64,000 nt of DNA from Clitopilus passeckerianus (lineage: Eukaryota; Basidiomycota; Agaricomycetes; Agaricales; Entolomataceae), in NCBI GenBank assembly GCA_944990035.1, contig CALYLX010000103.1, forward strand, positions 62,001-126,000. The letters are read 5' to 3'. The position numbers and the translations under genes are program-made. Below, piece after piece: positions 1 to 12,108 of the stretch. The stretch's first letter is position 1, and each line of letters opens with the position of its first letter. Under the pieces are notes generated by a model, which worked only from the letters and a program-made list of their open reading frames with translations, was not told where the DNA came from and did no database searches.

Positions 1-327
1 ACTCTTGTGCACCTTACACACCAGATCAGGTATGCAGCTTTAGAGATGAGGATCCCTGCTAGGCTTGGTTTGATCCATCTTCCGTATTCCGTTGCCCATA
101 TCTGTTTGATTATTTCCCAAATGATCTCCTGGGCCGGGGCGCGACATTCCGAAATGAATGATCGATCCCTCGTATTGAGCAATCATGCCTTCATGAAAAT
201 TCACAGTATTTCATAAATAACTGGTTTCCTCACGGATCGCCACAGATGCAAGGAGCCTCGCCAATTCAGAGCTGAATGCATTGAACGTTTGCCAACGTTG
301 TACAGGTTCTAGATTGTGTCGCTGCCT
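1..327. other. Window edge, no gene recognised
   Basis: Contains short open frames on the plus strand only; none shows a recognisable motif or a splice structure. It is the 3' flank of the F-box gene that ends at 328 on the minus strand. It could hold part of a gene continuing to the left of the window, but nothing in the sequence supports one. Confidence 0.4.
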
Positions 328-2094
328 TCATCTCGTGTGTTCCACATGAATACCAGTCCAGCTCGACCTAGCCGCCCTAATCCTACGTTCCTGCTCCGCG
401 AACTTGCTTGTATCTAGACTAGTGTCCATGCATCTGAAGGATATCTCCTTGAGATCGTTGAAGTAAAACGGCAATGGTTCCTCGATAAGAGGGTCACCAC
501 CCACATCCTGCGACTTTGACTGCGATGGGGCTGGGGGATCCAAGATTGAAAGGCCAGAATTGCGGAACCTCGAGAAGACCGTGAGGAAACTTGGGTGTTT
601 TTCCGGATCAATCTCTACATATTCAAGATTTTCGAGCAAGCCAAAGGATTCCCAGAGGGATACATCCGAAAAAGGTACCTTATATACCAACTTGTTGATG
701 AATGGACACAGACGAGGTAGCTCCTTGATTAGGTCGGGTGGATAGGAAATGGTGAAATGAAGGTGAGAAGACGTTGAGTTGCAGCTGCCATTGTTTGTAA
801 AACACAACGATAAACCCCTGACATTGTCTGCGTTGTGGCGTAGAGTAAGAGCACTGCTGAATGAGGCAGATCGGCGGGTGGTGGTTTCTATTAGGCCCAG
901 CAGCGAGTCGAGATGAGGAGCAGCCCTGACCATGTCATCCCTTAAGCCTCGGCAATTCACGGATGCAGTGGAAGGATACGAAATGGAGTCGAGGAAGAAG
1001 TATGCCACCTGCGCGTCATCGGATATGCTCAAATACCTCAAAGCGGGGAATTGGATTGGCAAATGCAAATTCTTGCACCAGCTGCGATCCTGAAGTGAAA
1101 GTGGTTCGAACACATTCTCGAGGATAAGCCTTTCCAAGTTTTGTAGGTGTTCAAGTACTTTGAGAGTTGATTCCAGGGATGACAATGGTGACGATTGATG
1201 ACTGCGTCGGCCTGGGAGAAAAATTGCTAGGTGGGTGAGGGAGGGAACAAGAGGGGCCTCGGGGGGTTCATAATATCCGTCGAATAATGTCCCGTCATCG
1301 AGGTGAAGAGCCTCTACCTGGGGGTTATGCTCCAGGAAATAACTCATGGACATTCCCAACGGAGATCTAGGGGAGGGAAAGGTGCGTGTACACGATACTT
1401 CAAGAGATCTAAGATGAGGAGCGCCGTCGTTCGTCAAGTTCGAAAGAAACAGGTCGAACTCAGTCTCATCCAGATCCGGCTCGAATATCGGCGACGCGTT
1501 AGTTACGATGATATACCTGGTTCTCGGAAGAAATGTGCTTGCCACTTCAGCCACATGAAGAAGATCGGATTCTTCGAACTCATACAACTCTTCCACGTCA
1601 ACCGCCAGGGTCACGTTCACAGTACCTGCTCGCTCGAACATCTCCTTGGCCACTTCTGGACTGTGCACCGGCAACGGTGCCCAATTCCAAAGAGTTTGGG
1701 AGTTCAAAGCGATGCGACGCCAGCGGGAGCACACCTGTATAATCGACAACCACTGTTCAAACATATCAGCATTGCCAACTCCATCCTCCAGATTCGTCCA
1801 GATTAAGAGTAAGATATCCTCCGGAAGACGTGAGGCAGGGATGATCAAGTTGAGGCGAGAGTTGAGATGAATGATTGATGCCTTAGATTGGGCGATCTGT
1901 GTTTCGTGATATTCGATAGTTTTCAGCAAATTGTTGATTTCTTCATGAATCCCCGCAGAAGCGAGCTGCCTTGCTGCCTTTGTGCTGAATGCATACGTCG
2001 TTGGCCAATCCTCCAGTCCTTACCCTGCAGGTCAGTGCAGGTACGATGAGAAATCAATAATCCTATTGGACTTACCCTGAACGGATAAAGCCAT
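328..2094 (-). CDS. F-box domain protein
   Basis: Probable substrate-recognition subunit of an SCF ubiquitin ligase. The F-box-like segment lies near the N-terminus (it begins around RLPEDILLLIWTNLEDG and continues to CSRWRRIALNSQTLW), which matches the 'LP.EIL..I.......V C..W+.IA...P.LW' pattern of the large basidiomycete F-box family. It is preceded by a short helical stretch (IEYHETQIAQSKASI) often seen in these proteins. The rest is leucine-rich and probably forms irregular repeats. I join a 19-nt first exon (2094-2076, starting MALSVQ) across a 57-bp intron (2019-2075, GTAAGT donor) to exon 2 (2018-328). The frame stays open and gives about 569 residues. The tiny first exon is the least certain part. 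The substrate is unknown; these families expand rapidly and single members are rarely characterised. Confidence 0.75.
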
Positions 2095-3118
2095 GTATGC
2101 GGCTTTTGACTTGACAATGGGTGTCGGCGACAAGTGAACGTTCAATCCGAGTCATGGAGAGCATCTCAAATCCCAAATGAGGATTTATTCCCATCACGTG
2201 CAAAAATCGCGTCGCGTCAATTGTCAATGCCTCTTAGCGAATTTTCGCGTTTAAATTGTCGGTTGCCAAGTTCTCAACTTTTCTAGCTCTGGGATCCTCG
2301 AGTATCTTGATGACGAAGCGAAGTTGATTCTGAGCGCCGGGATCAAAGACCTGTAGGTGCATTGCCGGTTTGTATATCTTCTTTCGAAACTAGTACTGTA
2401 AGGTATTCTTTAATCATTAGGGTCTTTCAAAGTTCCCTTATTTCGGTCCATTATTGGACCCATTAATACGTCCATTAAGTCGATTTTAGCGCTAAATTGT
2501 CAATAATGTAAGCGATAATGACATAATTAATGAACAAATAATGGTCAACTTTGAAACCCCCCTTTGGCAGTTTTGCCATAATGGGACAATAATGGAACTG
2601 CTCAATTTTCATTAAATTTCTCGGCATTGCCAAGGATCATTCTGTTTAACCTCAATTGACCCGAGACGGGGAATTCCGGCATCCTTAGAGTGAAGCCTAG
2701 TCACGCCGCACGCGGATCAAGGTTTGGATCATAGAATATGTACTCCGACGTCCCATTCAGGAGAGCCAGAATGGTGTCGATAATGACCATTAAAACAGTA
2801 GGAGCCTAATTCGGCCCTTAATCCGGAAATAACCATTATCCAGATTCATTAACGTTTTCATTAAAAAATAAGGAACAGCTTAATGGAGTCGATAATGGCT
2901 CGATAATGGTATGATAATGGTAACTTTGAACACCCCTATTGCCTCATCTTTTTCATGTAATGTAACGTAGTCGGTTTGTGAATCTATCCAATAGCTGCAT
3001 GAGATTGAGCTCCCATAACAAACCAATACACTCAAACTCAAACCCCCAATATAAATGACAATCCGCATATCCATGAACAAACCCAAATATCTCCACAACA
3101 TACCACCAACCACTAACT
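2095..3118. other. Intergenic, holds an inverted-repeat element
   Basis: Lies between the F-box gene start and the 3' end of the first MATE gene. It is markedly more AT-rich than the surrounding genes from about 2400 to 2940, where the inverted-repeat element annotated separately lies. I see no coding sequence here; the open frames at 2880-3204 run antisense through the 3' flank and have no recognisable content. Confidence 0.5.
2419..2937. repeat. MITE-like element with terminal inverted repeats
   Basis: The left end (AGGGTCTTTCAAAGTT, 2419-2434) is mirrored by AACTTTGAACACCCCT at 2922-2937, and the trinucleotide ATT flanks both sides. A third, inward-facing copy of the end (AACTTTGAAACCCCCC, from 2548) would close a smaller 145-bp unit nested at the left. 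Between the ends are many copies of CCATTA/TAATGG-type words. There is no open frame, so this looks like a non-autonomous DNA transposon. The target duplication could be TA or ATT. Seen directly: the inverted ends and AT-rich interior. Inferred: the transposon nature. Confidence 0.6.
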
Positions 3119-4995
3119 CTAAGCCAGCAATCTATCCCCCTCTCCTTCAACATCCCCCTCCCTCCCCCTCCTCTCCCCCTCCAACCTCCTCCTAACCTTC
3201 TCAACCTCCCACCCCCAATCCGTCCTCACCGCAATCCACGTTCCCACACTCGCCGTATAAACCAAACTAATCGTCAACCCATACCACAACCCCAACAACC
3301 CCCACCCCTCCTTCCCTCCATCTCCCGGTCCTCCCCCCGTGCTATTCGGAGCTTTGAACGCCATCCACACGCCAATAGGCAGACCGATGATGTAGTACGC
3401 GGTTACGGTGAGAATGGCCCCGATGAATTGTTGGCCTTTGGCACGCATGATGGCGGCTGTGACGGCTGCGTTGCCGTCTAGGATTTGGAAGAGGGCGATG
3501 GTGGGGAGGATCGATGCGACGAGGGTTGTTACGGCTGGGTCGTTATTGAACATCGAGCCCCAGGAGTTGCGGAATGTTATCAGCAAAAGGCTAGGATGTT
3601 GCTTATTAGTTAATCGAAAGGGGCGAGGAAGAAGCGCCTCACCAAGTCGACGAACTAGCGCAAAACGTAACCCCAATCGCAGCCCGACTCGCAACCCCAG
3701 CCCTCCCGGCCCTCCCCTCCCCAAGCAAATTCCCAATCCTCACCGCACTGGCCAAACTCACACCCACAGCCAACTGAAACGTCATCGCCCCGCTCGTCAA
3801 TAACACACTCTGCGCAGCCAGCGCTACGGGTCCTAGGAAGCTCGCAGCCAATGCAACCAGCTCCCAGGCCCACCACTCTGTCGCGAGCTGGCCTATCCCG
3901 CTCACGCCTAGTTTCACGACGATCCATAAGCCGCGGGGGTTGAAGATTTGGGAGGTGAAGGGGTGGAGGGCTTTGCGGTCCATCCAGAGGTATGCATACC
4001 CGAGGTTGAGGGAGAGGAGGAGGTATTGACAGATGGACGTTGATATGGGAGCACCGATGAACCCGAGTCTGAAGGGTGTGGGGGAGAGAACGAGAGTGTA
4101 GTTGAGGAGGAGGTTGATGGGGGAGACGAAGACGATGAGTTTGGCGGGCACGGAGAAGAGGCCTTGGGCTTGGAACATGCGGCGCATAATGCTGGTGCAG
4201 GCGTAGGCTAAATCGAGTGGGGTAAGAAGGGAGTGGGGAGGATGGGAAGGAGACGTACCGGGTAGACCTAAAGACGCCCATTTTAGATATTGGCCTGCGA
4301 GATTGGCAATCTCGGGGTCTTGTTTTAAGGCGAGGAGGATGCTCTCCGCGTTGAACCATAGTCCCAGGATCAACTAACACCCACAAGCATGTCAATCTCC
4401 TCACTCCAAGGTAGGTTTGGGACGAAGGAAACTCACCACCACCTCGACTGCAACCGCCAACGCCATCCTCTGTGCCCACAATCCAACTTGCTGTGGCTGG
4501 TCGGAAGTCCAAGCAGAAGGTAGCAACGTATCCAGAGCACTACAAAATCCCTGGATCATAGAAAGACCAGTAACGTTGGCTGTCATAGTCGCAAGACTGA
4601 TTGCAGCAAGCGCCGTCGTTGAGAGATGGCCCAGTGTGAAGACAGACACGAAAACGAGGGAGTATTCTAGGATTTGTGAGCTACATTTCCGTGTACACTC
4701 ATTAGTTTCGAGTTTGGAGCCAGAGAAAGATGAAGAAAAAGACGAACCCAAAAACAGGCAACGCATACAACGTAATCGTCTTACACTCCTGGAAGAACAT
4801 CTTCGCTTTATCCGAATCTTCATGCTTGAAGTTCGCCTCGTCCTCTGCAGTAACATCATGCCTCAAAAGAGGCGTCGTCTCGTCCAACACGACTGGTATC
4901 CCAACCGCGTTGATCTCTGCATTGGCAGTATCGAGGATCTGGTCGTGATTGTGGCTCGCCTCGTTTGAGGACTTGTGTTGTGCCTCCGAGGACAT
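3119..4995 (-). CDS. MATE family efflux transporter, copy 1
   Basis: Integral membrane antiporter of the multidrug and toxic compound extrusion family, expected to export small organic compounds in exchange for cations. The start MSSEAQHKSS opens a hydrophilic cytosolic tail of about 70 residues containing TTPLLRHD. The first MATE half (LEYSLVFVSVFTLGHLS, ATMTANVTGLSMIQGFCSAL) and the second (WWAWELVALAASFLGPVALAAQS, VRIGNLLGEG, AAVTAAIMRAKGQQFIGA) give about 12 hydrophobic helices. The family-typical GFCSALDTLLPSAWT and RIGNLLG segments are present. At least four introns interrupt the frame. It is a tandem paralogue of the next gene, with which it shares exon structure and most residues. The C-terminus is short and charged (KVRRRLEGERRG). 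The substrate cannot be read from sequence. Confidence 0.88.
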
Positions 4996-5524
4996 TTTGA
5001 GGGTTGCACTCCTTGTAGTCTGTATGAGTCAAGGAGGGAGGAAGGAGTGAAAGGAAGGAGGAGGAACTGAAGGATCGACGAGGCGAGGACTAGTTTTTGA
5101 CTGAATTCTTAGGCGAGGCGTGTGTTGCCATGAGTCAGGGGACGGAGCCTTGAAGGGAGATCCATGTGGGTGGAAAGGGTTCAATTGGTAAGCAGGGGGA
5201 GGTGTGTAGAGACGTAGATGGGCTGGGATGAGTTGGGGAGTACTTGCATCGCACCAAGTATGCCGTTTTCACTCCTCGATAAGCCTGGCTGTAAATACAA
5301 GCTTGAAGTAGGTTGGGTTTGGGAGGGTTTGGCGTCGAAATCGAGAAAAATAGACTCGTGGTGTTCCGAGTTCGTGATGTGGCGATACACCACCGAGTAC
5401 CTTCACAGTGAGATCACCCTGAGCTCCTTCGAATGGTAGAACATTGAACCGTCAAAACATTACCCAATGATAACCTACAAAATATTCCACAAATCCAAAT
5501 AAAGTCTTATCCACCACCAAGAAA
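4996..5524. other. Upstream region of MATE copy 1
   Basis: Separates the start of MATE copy 1 from the 3' end of copy 2. It contains the conserved motif at 5378-5394 annotated separately. I see no gene in it; the small frames show no domain signal. Confidence 0.5.
5378..5394 (-). promoter_or_regulatory. Shared upstream motif of the MATE pair (copy 1)
   Basis: The plus-strand word TGTGGCGATACACCACC lies 383 bp upstream of the MATE copy 1 start. The identical 17-mer occurs 393 bp upstream of MATE copy 2 (7844-7860). It has GTGG...CCAC arms, as expected of a dimeric transcription-factor site. A conserved regulatory site is inferred; leftover identity from the tandem duplication is the alternative. 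Confidence 0.45.
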
Positions 5525-7451
5525 CTACTCAGCCAATAACGGTGCCCCTTCAAGTTCCCCACCCGCCCCAGCCCTGACCTTCCTCTGCTCCTCCTCCTCT
5601 GCCTTCAACCGCCTCCTCACCTTCTCAACCTCCACCTCCCAATCCGTCCTCAACGAAATCCACGTCCCCACACTCGCCGTATAAACCAAACTAATCGTCA
5701 ACCCATACCAAAGCCCCACCAATCCCCACCCCTCTTTCCCTCCATCTCCAGGCCCACCTCCACTTCCATTGGGAGCTTTAAACGCCATCCAAATCCCAAC
5801 CGGCAGCCCAATGACGTAGTACGCAGTAATCATAAGCACCGCGCCTATGAACTGCTGGCCTTTAGCGCGCATGATGGCAGCTGTAACTGCCGTATTCCCG
5901 TCTGTGATCTGGAACAGTGCGATGGTGGGGAGGATGGATGCGACGAGGGATATCACGGCTGGGTCGGTGTTGAACATCGAGCCCCAGGAGTTGCGGAAGA
6001 TTATCAGCATCGCGCTACAATGATTCTCGACGTTAATTCCTTCATTCAAACAAAAAAAAAACGCAAAGAGGAAAAGCAAGAATCAACTCACCAACTCCCC
6101 AAACTCGCAACCCCCGCAACCCCAATCGCAGCCCTACTTGCCACCCCCGCTCTCTTCCCCCTCTCCTCCCCAAGCAAATTCCCAATCCGAACCCCCGCCG
6201 CCGCACTCACACCCATCATCAATTGATACACCATCGCCTCCGTCGTCAAAAGTATACTCTGCGCCGCCAACGCTACGGGCCCCAGGAAACTAGCAGCCAG
6301 CGCCACAAGCTCCCAAGCCCACCACTCAGACGCCATCTGCCCGATTCCGCTGACGCCTAATTTGGTGACGATCCACAGCCCTCGGGGGTGGAAGATTTGG
6401 GAGGTGAGGGGGTGCAGCGATTTTGGATCCATCCAGAGGTAGGCATAGCCCAGGTTGAGGAAGAGGAGAAGGTACTGACATATGACAGTTGAGATCGGTG
6501 CACCGATAAACCCGAGCTTGAAGGGTGTGGGGGAGAGGACGAGGGTGAAGTTGAGGAGGAGGTTGATGGGGGAGACGATGAGAATGAGTTTTGTGGGGAC
6601 GGAAAAGAGGCCTTGGGCTTGGAAGATCCGGCGCATTATGCAGGTGCAGGCGTATGCTGGAGGTTCGATATGGTGAGATCGGGTGACGTGGGTTTTCTGG
6701 AAGTAGGGCGACTTACCAGGCATACCAAGAGATAACCACCGGAGATACTGCCCCGCCAACTTCACGATCTCGAGGTCTTGCTTCAGCGCGAGTAGAATAC
6801 CCTCCGCATTGAACCATAATCCCAGAATCAACTTTGAACCACCGATGTCAGCCAACCTCCTCACTCCAGCGAATGCTCATGGGACAGGAAGAACTCACCA
6901 CAAGCTCAACCGCAACCATCACCCCCATCCTCTGCGCCCAAAGCCCAACCAGTTGCGGCTGGTCCGAAGTCCACGCAGAAGGCAATAGTGTATCCAGAGC
7001 ACTGCAGAACCCTTGGATCATAGAAAGCCCCGTAACGTTCGCTGTCATAGTAGCCACGCTAATGGCTGCGAGTGCTGTTGTTGAGAGGTGCCCGAGTGTG
7101 AAGACGGAGACGAAGACGAGGGAGTATTCGAGGAGGCCTGAGCTGCATTTCCGAGTACGTCCATTAGTTGAGTTTGGCGTAGAGAGAGGGAGGATGAACG
7201 AACCCAAAGACAGGTAAGGCATACACCGCGATCGTCTTACACTCCTCCAAGAACATCGTTGTGTTAGCCATTTCATCAGGTTTGAGATCCGCCTCGTCCT
7301 CTGCAATACTGGCAGGATCATGCCTCAAAAGAGGCGTTGATTCGTCCAACACCACCGGGATACCAAGCGCACTGATTTCTGTATTCAGGGTATCTGGAAT
7401 GTGGTTCTGGCTCGCTTGGGTTGACCCCTTGTTTTGTGCCTCAGAAGACAT
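5525..7451 (-). CDS. MATE family efflux transporter, copy 2
   Basis: Tandem paralogue of the preceding MATE gene, same family and probable role. The start MSSEAQNKGSTQ, the TTPLLRHD tail, SLVFVSVFTLGHLSTTALAA, GFCSALDTLLPSAWTSDQPQ, WELVALAASFLGPVALAAQS and AAIMRAKGQQFIGAVLMITA all correspond closely to copy 1, with the same intron placement. The copies differ mostly in the termini (here EEEEQRKVRAGAGGELEGAP) and in the loop after RIGNLLGEE. Both frames look intact, so both are probably functional. The second half shows the usual MATE internal symmetry. The arrangement suggests a recent local duplication under pressure to raise or diversify export. Confidence 0.88.
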
Positions 7452-7919
7452 TTTGTTCTTGCCGTCTATGGTCTATGTTCGTCTATGAGAAGAGGAGGGC
7501 GTCCGAGAGGACTGTATTTTGTGTTCATTTTGTCTGCGACAAACGTTTGCTTTTACGGTCTTGAATTTGGCTTCGGTGAGTCAGTCCACGCGGTGCCTTG
7601 AGGTCATGTCAAGAGCAAGAGGTAAGCCGGCTGAAAACTTGACATCGGATTGCGAGGAGAACGGAAGCGGACGGAAGCGAGTGGGTACAGGCTGGGATCT
7701 GGTTTTTGAGGAGAATTGGTCGTATTTGAGACTTCATTATGCCACACACAAGACATCTCATTGAAGATTATTATCAATGCACAAGGGTTGAAGAAAATAT
7801 CAGGATCGACAGAAAATTAAACTAACCGGAATGTTGCTCCAGTTGTGGCGATACACCACCCGATCGAGTCATTCAACACTCCGAGAAGCAAGGGATTGAA
7901 TCAAGAAATCGAATGAAAG
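7452..7919. other. Upstream region of MATE copy 2 and 3' flank of GCP2
   Basis: No gene recognised. It holds the second copy of the 17-bp upstream motif (7844-7860), close to the GCP2 stop codon at 7920, so the MATE regulatory region appears to abut the GCP2 3' untranslated region. Confidence 0.5.
7844..7860 (-). promoter_or_regulatory. Shared upstream motif of the MATE pair (copy 2)
   Basis: An exact second occurrence of TGTGGCGATACACCACC, 393 bp upstream of the MATE copy 2 start and at nearly the same offset as the copy in front of MATE copy 1. Conservation of both sequence and spacing suggests a control site for the pair, but no factor can be named. Confidence 0.45.
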
Positions 7920-10900
7920 TTATACAGCTCCTCCTCCACTACTCGATACCGCAGTCTGCTTGATACTATTCAATCTAACCACCAATGGCAGCAGCGACAC
8001 ATTCTCGCTCGACGCAAAGAACTGTACGCAGTTGATGAAGATATTGAACCTAACCCATCTTCAGCTTGAACTCTTTAGTGGTAACGAAAGAACCCACCAA
8101 TGATTGAAGTTCTTTTCAAACTTCAGCAATGTATCCCACCTCTTTGACTTACTCTCCCCAGTCGGATCATTCCCCTTAACCTCCGCCTCCCAATCCTCCA
8201 CCGCAGACTCTGCATGTTTTGTGAACATACTGGTGTACATGGCAAACGTCTGGCATGTCACGATCAATCTCGAATAAGCCTGCAAGCATATAGCCAGTCA
8301 ATCAAACCTCCTCCATTCGTGAGCGAATAAATGAAACCAACCTGAAGCAGCTTCGAACTCGTCAACATACACTCCTTCAACACCGTGTCCAAGAAATCTA
8401 CATGATCCCTCAATAACTGATCAACAGTCGTCACTCCCCCTCCCCTCCCACTTCCCGTTCCCGTTGTACCCAAACCCCCACCAACACTCTCGCTCCCAAC
8501 CACTCCCGCACCCGCACCCGTACCAGATCCCCCACTCCCAACCAACTTCCCCTCCAACCTTCTCCAATTCGGCTCAAGCACCTCAAACGTCGCAAACGCC
8601 AATATCTGCTGCACGAACCCCAGCATCCTCGCCCTCAATAACCACACCCTCCTCCTCCACCTCTCAAACTCATCCCCATCATTATCCACCACCACCTCTG
8701 GCCCCGGATCACTGTGTAGTGTCGACGTACTTGTCGCGCGGGACATCGGCCTTGGTCCTCCAGCTGTGGGTGTAGGCGTAGCTCGGGCTCTTGAAAGACT
8801 CCTCGTACGATTCTTAGGATTCGAAGCAGCCGATGCCGGACGTCCGTTCGCTGCCATTGGTGGTGGTGGTGGCGCCAAACTTCGTCGTACGACCGTACTC
8901 TTTCGAGTCCTCCATGGCATAAAGGTCTTCTGATCAGCCCACATCGCTGCCAGTCCCATCTCTGCGTACTTGAGGTGCAGCAAGAACCGGAAAATGAGTT
9001 GATACCGCAGGATTGTCTTGCGCGAGATGACGAGCGAGAGCGGGAATGGGACGATGTAGTCTAGGGTTAGTGCTTCAATGGCTACGATTTCTCCTTCGTC
9101 AGCTCTAATTCTATTCGCAAAAGAGGAGGAACGCGTGCGTACCATTCAAACTCTTCTTCTCCTCCTTCTCCTTCTCTGATCCCCTCCCATCCTTCCTCTT
9201 CTCCTCCTTCCTCTTCGCACTCGCACTCCCCCCAGCACCTTCATCCAAGCCACCCAATCCACCCCCAGGACCGTCTCCAACACCAGTAACGCTCACAACC
9301 TGCAACAGGAAAGCATACAACCCCGTATCACTCAACCCGACTCTAATCTCCTCCTTCCATAACCCATCCCCACCGCCTGCTGCACCCGCACTCATCGCAC
9401 TCGCCGTCGACGTCGAAGGCGTAACCCCAACCGACCCCTGCGGCACACCCACAGTCGGTCCATCCGCGCCCACGGCCAGATCCAAAAGGTGCTGCAGCCG
9501 ACTCAGATTAACCGCCTCCTTCTTCCTATCCCCGCCACTCCCTGCGGGTTTCCTCCATTCCGCGCTGCCGGCCTCGAGCCATGCGCTGAGCCAGGTGCTC
9601 TGCGAGAGGAAGAAGTAGCGTTTGAGGGATCGCAGGCGGGGAATGAGTTGTTGATCTTTGAGGAGGAGCGAGAGAAGGCGCGTGTTGGCAAGGGTGTAGG
9701 CTAGTTCGAGGAAGGCGTAGAATCTGTACACAAGGGTTAGGGATGTTAAATTAAGAGAAAACATGGAGACGTACTTCTCATCGTCCATGAACAACTCTTT
9801 ATCCTGCGTTTGCTCAGGGTGGTTCATCCCACTAAGCTCAATCCCACACTCCCGAATCACATTGAGATACTTCCCAGCGAGGAGGATCTTGTGTTTCCAC
9901 CCCTCCAGCAAAGGCGGTATACACGCTCCTCCGGGTAACCTCCCACCCAAACTTCTCGGTGGAGGAACACCAACCTGATGTCCCTTCTTCGACGAATGCG
10001 TCGAGCCATCTCTCAGCTACCGCAACCCTCAATACTCAGATCTCTCATCAATTGAATGAGGAAGGGTACGAAACTCACGGTATACCTCCCCTCCCAATAC
10101 TCATCAACATAATCACTCTCCAACATCTTCCGATCCACATCCCTCCTCTCCTTAACCAAAAACTCCTCATACGGGTCCACCAACCTCCCACTCGCAACCC
10201 ACCCCCTCACCATCTCCACATACGGCTTCCCCGCCTTCCTCAAGAGGGTGCCATACACCTCCCGCGCGGTGGGGTCTCCAGAATGGTGCTGCATCCGCTC
10301 GTATATTACGGCGAGGACTTCCCCGCCTTTCACTGGGATGTCGTCGGAGGATTCGTCTGAGGCTCCGCCTACGCCAGGAGCACCGCCGCCGCCGCCGGTT
10401 TTCCGACGGGATTTCTTCCCGCCTTCGAATTCGGATTGGAGGGCTTTGAGTTGAGCACCACCTAGGCCAAGGGCTTCGTTCCTAGCTCTCTCCTCCTCAT
10501 CCTCCTCGTCCTCACCAAATACATCTTCATCACTCTCCTCATCCTCATCTAATCCCCCAGGCGCCGAATACGAAGCCAACTCCAGAACGAGGTTATATAT
10601 GAGAGAAAGGGTGTGCACTGTGGGGTGAACATAGAACCAGAGTTTCTGCAGGGAGAACGTAGGAGAAGTGTTGAACGCGTGTTCGAGTTGGGAGAGAAGG
10701 GTTTGGTAGTCTTTGAGCATGTCGCGGACGGCAGCGCATAGTGCGTGGTTGACCAGTCCGAGATCGAGGTGCGAGCGGAGCTCGATGAAGGCGGAGATGG
10801 AGGTGTAGTAGGTTCCTAGGGGCAGGATTCGTTCGACGAGGTCGTGGAGGGATTTATCTGGGGATAATGGGTTTGTTTAGAGAGGGAGAGAGGATGCGAT

Positions 10901-11436
10901 AGGTGCGAGGATGCGTACCTAGAGAAGAAGTCGCGACGAATCTTATCCCTTGGAGGGGATCGTCGTCTTCTGGGGAGTAGTCTGGAGAATACGAGATGTA
11001 CGTTCCTTCGATACCCTTTCATCGAGCGTCATCGAAGCACCTCTCACTTCTGAAGAAAAAAGCAGAGCTCACCATAAGAACATACAATAGATCCTCCAAC
11101 ACCAATGCCTGCTGTACATCAAGCGGGACTCTATCCAGCGTATCATGCTGCTTCGCTTTCCCCTTGCTCACAGAACTGACACGTGAATTGAGTGGTGCTT
11201 TCACAAATGACGTTTCTGCAATGAACGACGGCTCTGATCCAAGTTGATCCTGGTGAGATGGCCTGTTTTGCCGCACGGAGGCGATTGTGCCTGCAACCTG
11301 TACAGAAAAGAGATGTCAAAGTTGAACTGGAGTGGGGGTTGGGCTAGAAGGACGTTACCTTTGTGTATTCGCGTGCTGAGAGCCCTATGTGTGCTTTACG
11401 GCTTCGAGGTCGTGCGGAGGGGGTGTAGGCGTCCAT
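7920..11436 (-). CDS. Gamma-tubulin complex component 2 (GCP2/Spc97/Alp4)
   Basis: Subunit of the gamma-tubulin small complex that nucleates microtubules at the spindle pole body. The start MDAYTPSARPRSRKAH is followed by the GCP2-type N-terminus (QQALVLEDLLYVLMGIEGTY) and the GRIP1 region (LEHAFNTSPTFSLQKLWFYV, ESDYVDEYWEGRYTV, PPLLEGWKHKILLAGKYLNV). The GRIP2 gamma-tubulin-binding region follows (LRSLKRYFFLSQSTWLSAW, IVPFPLSLVISRKTILRYQL, FRFLLHLKYAE). After a final intron it ends VQFFASSENVSLLPLVVRLN. The order and motifs distinguish GCP2 from GCP3. Acidic (DEDEESDEDVFGEDEEDEEE), Gly/Pro-rich and Lys/Glu-rich inserts enlarge the protein, which is common in fungal GCPs. About nine introns are needed. 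The start is the first ATG before the conserved block, and the stop is TAA at 7920-7922. Confidence 0.9.
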
Positions 11437-12108
11437 GGTTGAGGTGGTTTCGAGGAAAGACGCGATGATTTGGCTGCACGTGGATTGACGCGTCGCGATG
11501 TTTGGTCGGCAAACATCAATGGCGTTGAATGCTTTTTACGACCCACACAAGCCTATACTATTACTCCTGAAACCCAACTGCCTTTCAGGAGAGAATCTCA
11601 TGACCTATGCACTTCACGCGACGCCGCGACGGCATGCTTAAGCCTCATCATGATCTCTTCTTAATACTTGGATCATCCCTCCCCCTCCAGATGACCACAT
11701 CTCCCCTGGACCCTACTACTAATAACTAAGAATTTCGATCACCTTCTCACTCCCTTTGCGACGCAGCACGACTTCTCTCGCCGGATGGACTATATATATG
11801 ACGATTTAGCATACATATAAGATGCTTTTATCGGCTGGCGAGGATACAAAGTGGTATTATGAGGAGAATCTGAATTGTTCAAGCAGAAGAGACAACGACC
11901 GGAGAGGGAGAGTAATGAGTGAAAGTGGACGTATTTGGCCCATGATCCATGACCTGTTATGCGCTAAGCATCGTTATTGAAGGACTGTGGTAATACGACA
12001 TAGAAAAGAGTAGAAGAAGTACATGCAAGTCCTACAACGATGCAATGAGGAATGAGGACATGGAAGTCGCTTGATAGTCACAGGAATTTGTTATAAACTG
12101 GAACAACA
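11437..12108. other. Intergenic between GCP2 and the HNH gene
   Basis: The upstream region of GCP2 and the 3' flank of the HNH-domain gene. No coding signal was found; the frames at 11470-11664 show no recognisable features. It contains pyrimidine-rich stretches near 11690-11800, typical of fungal flanking DNA. Confidence 0.4.
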
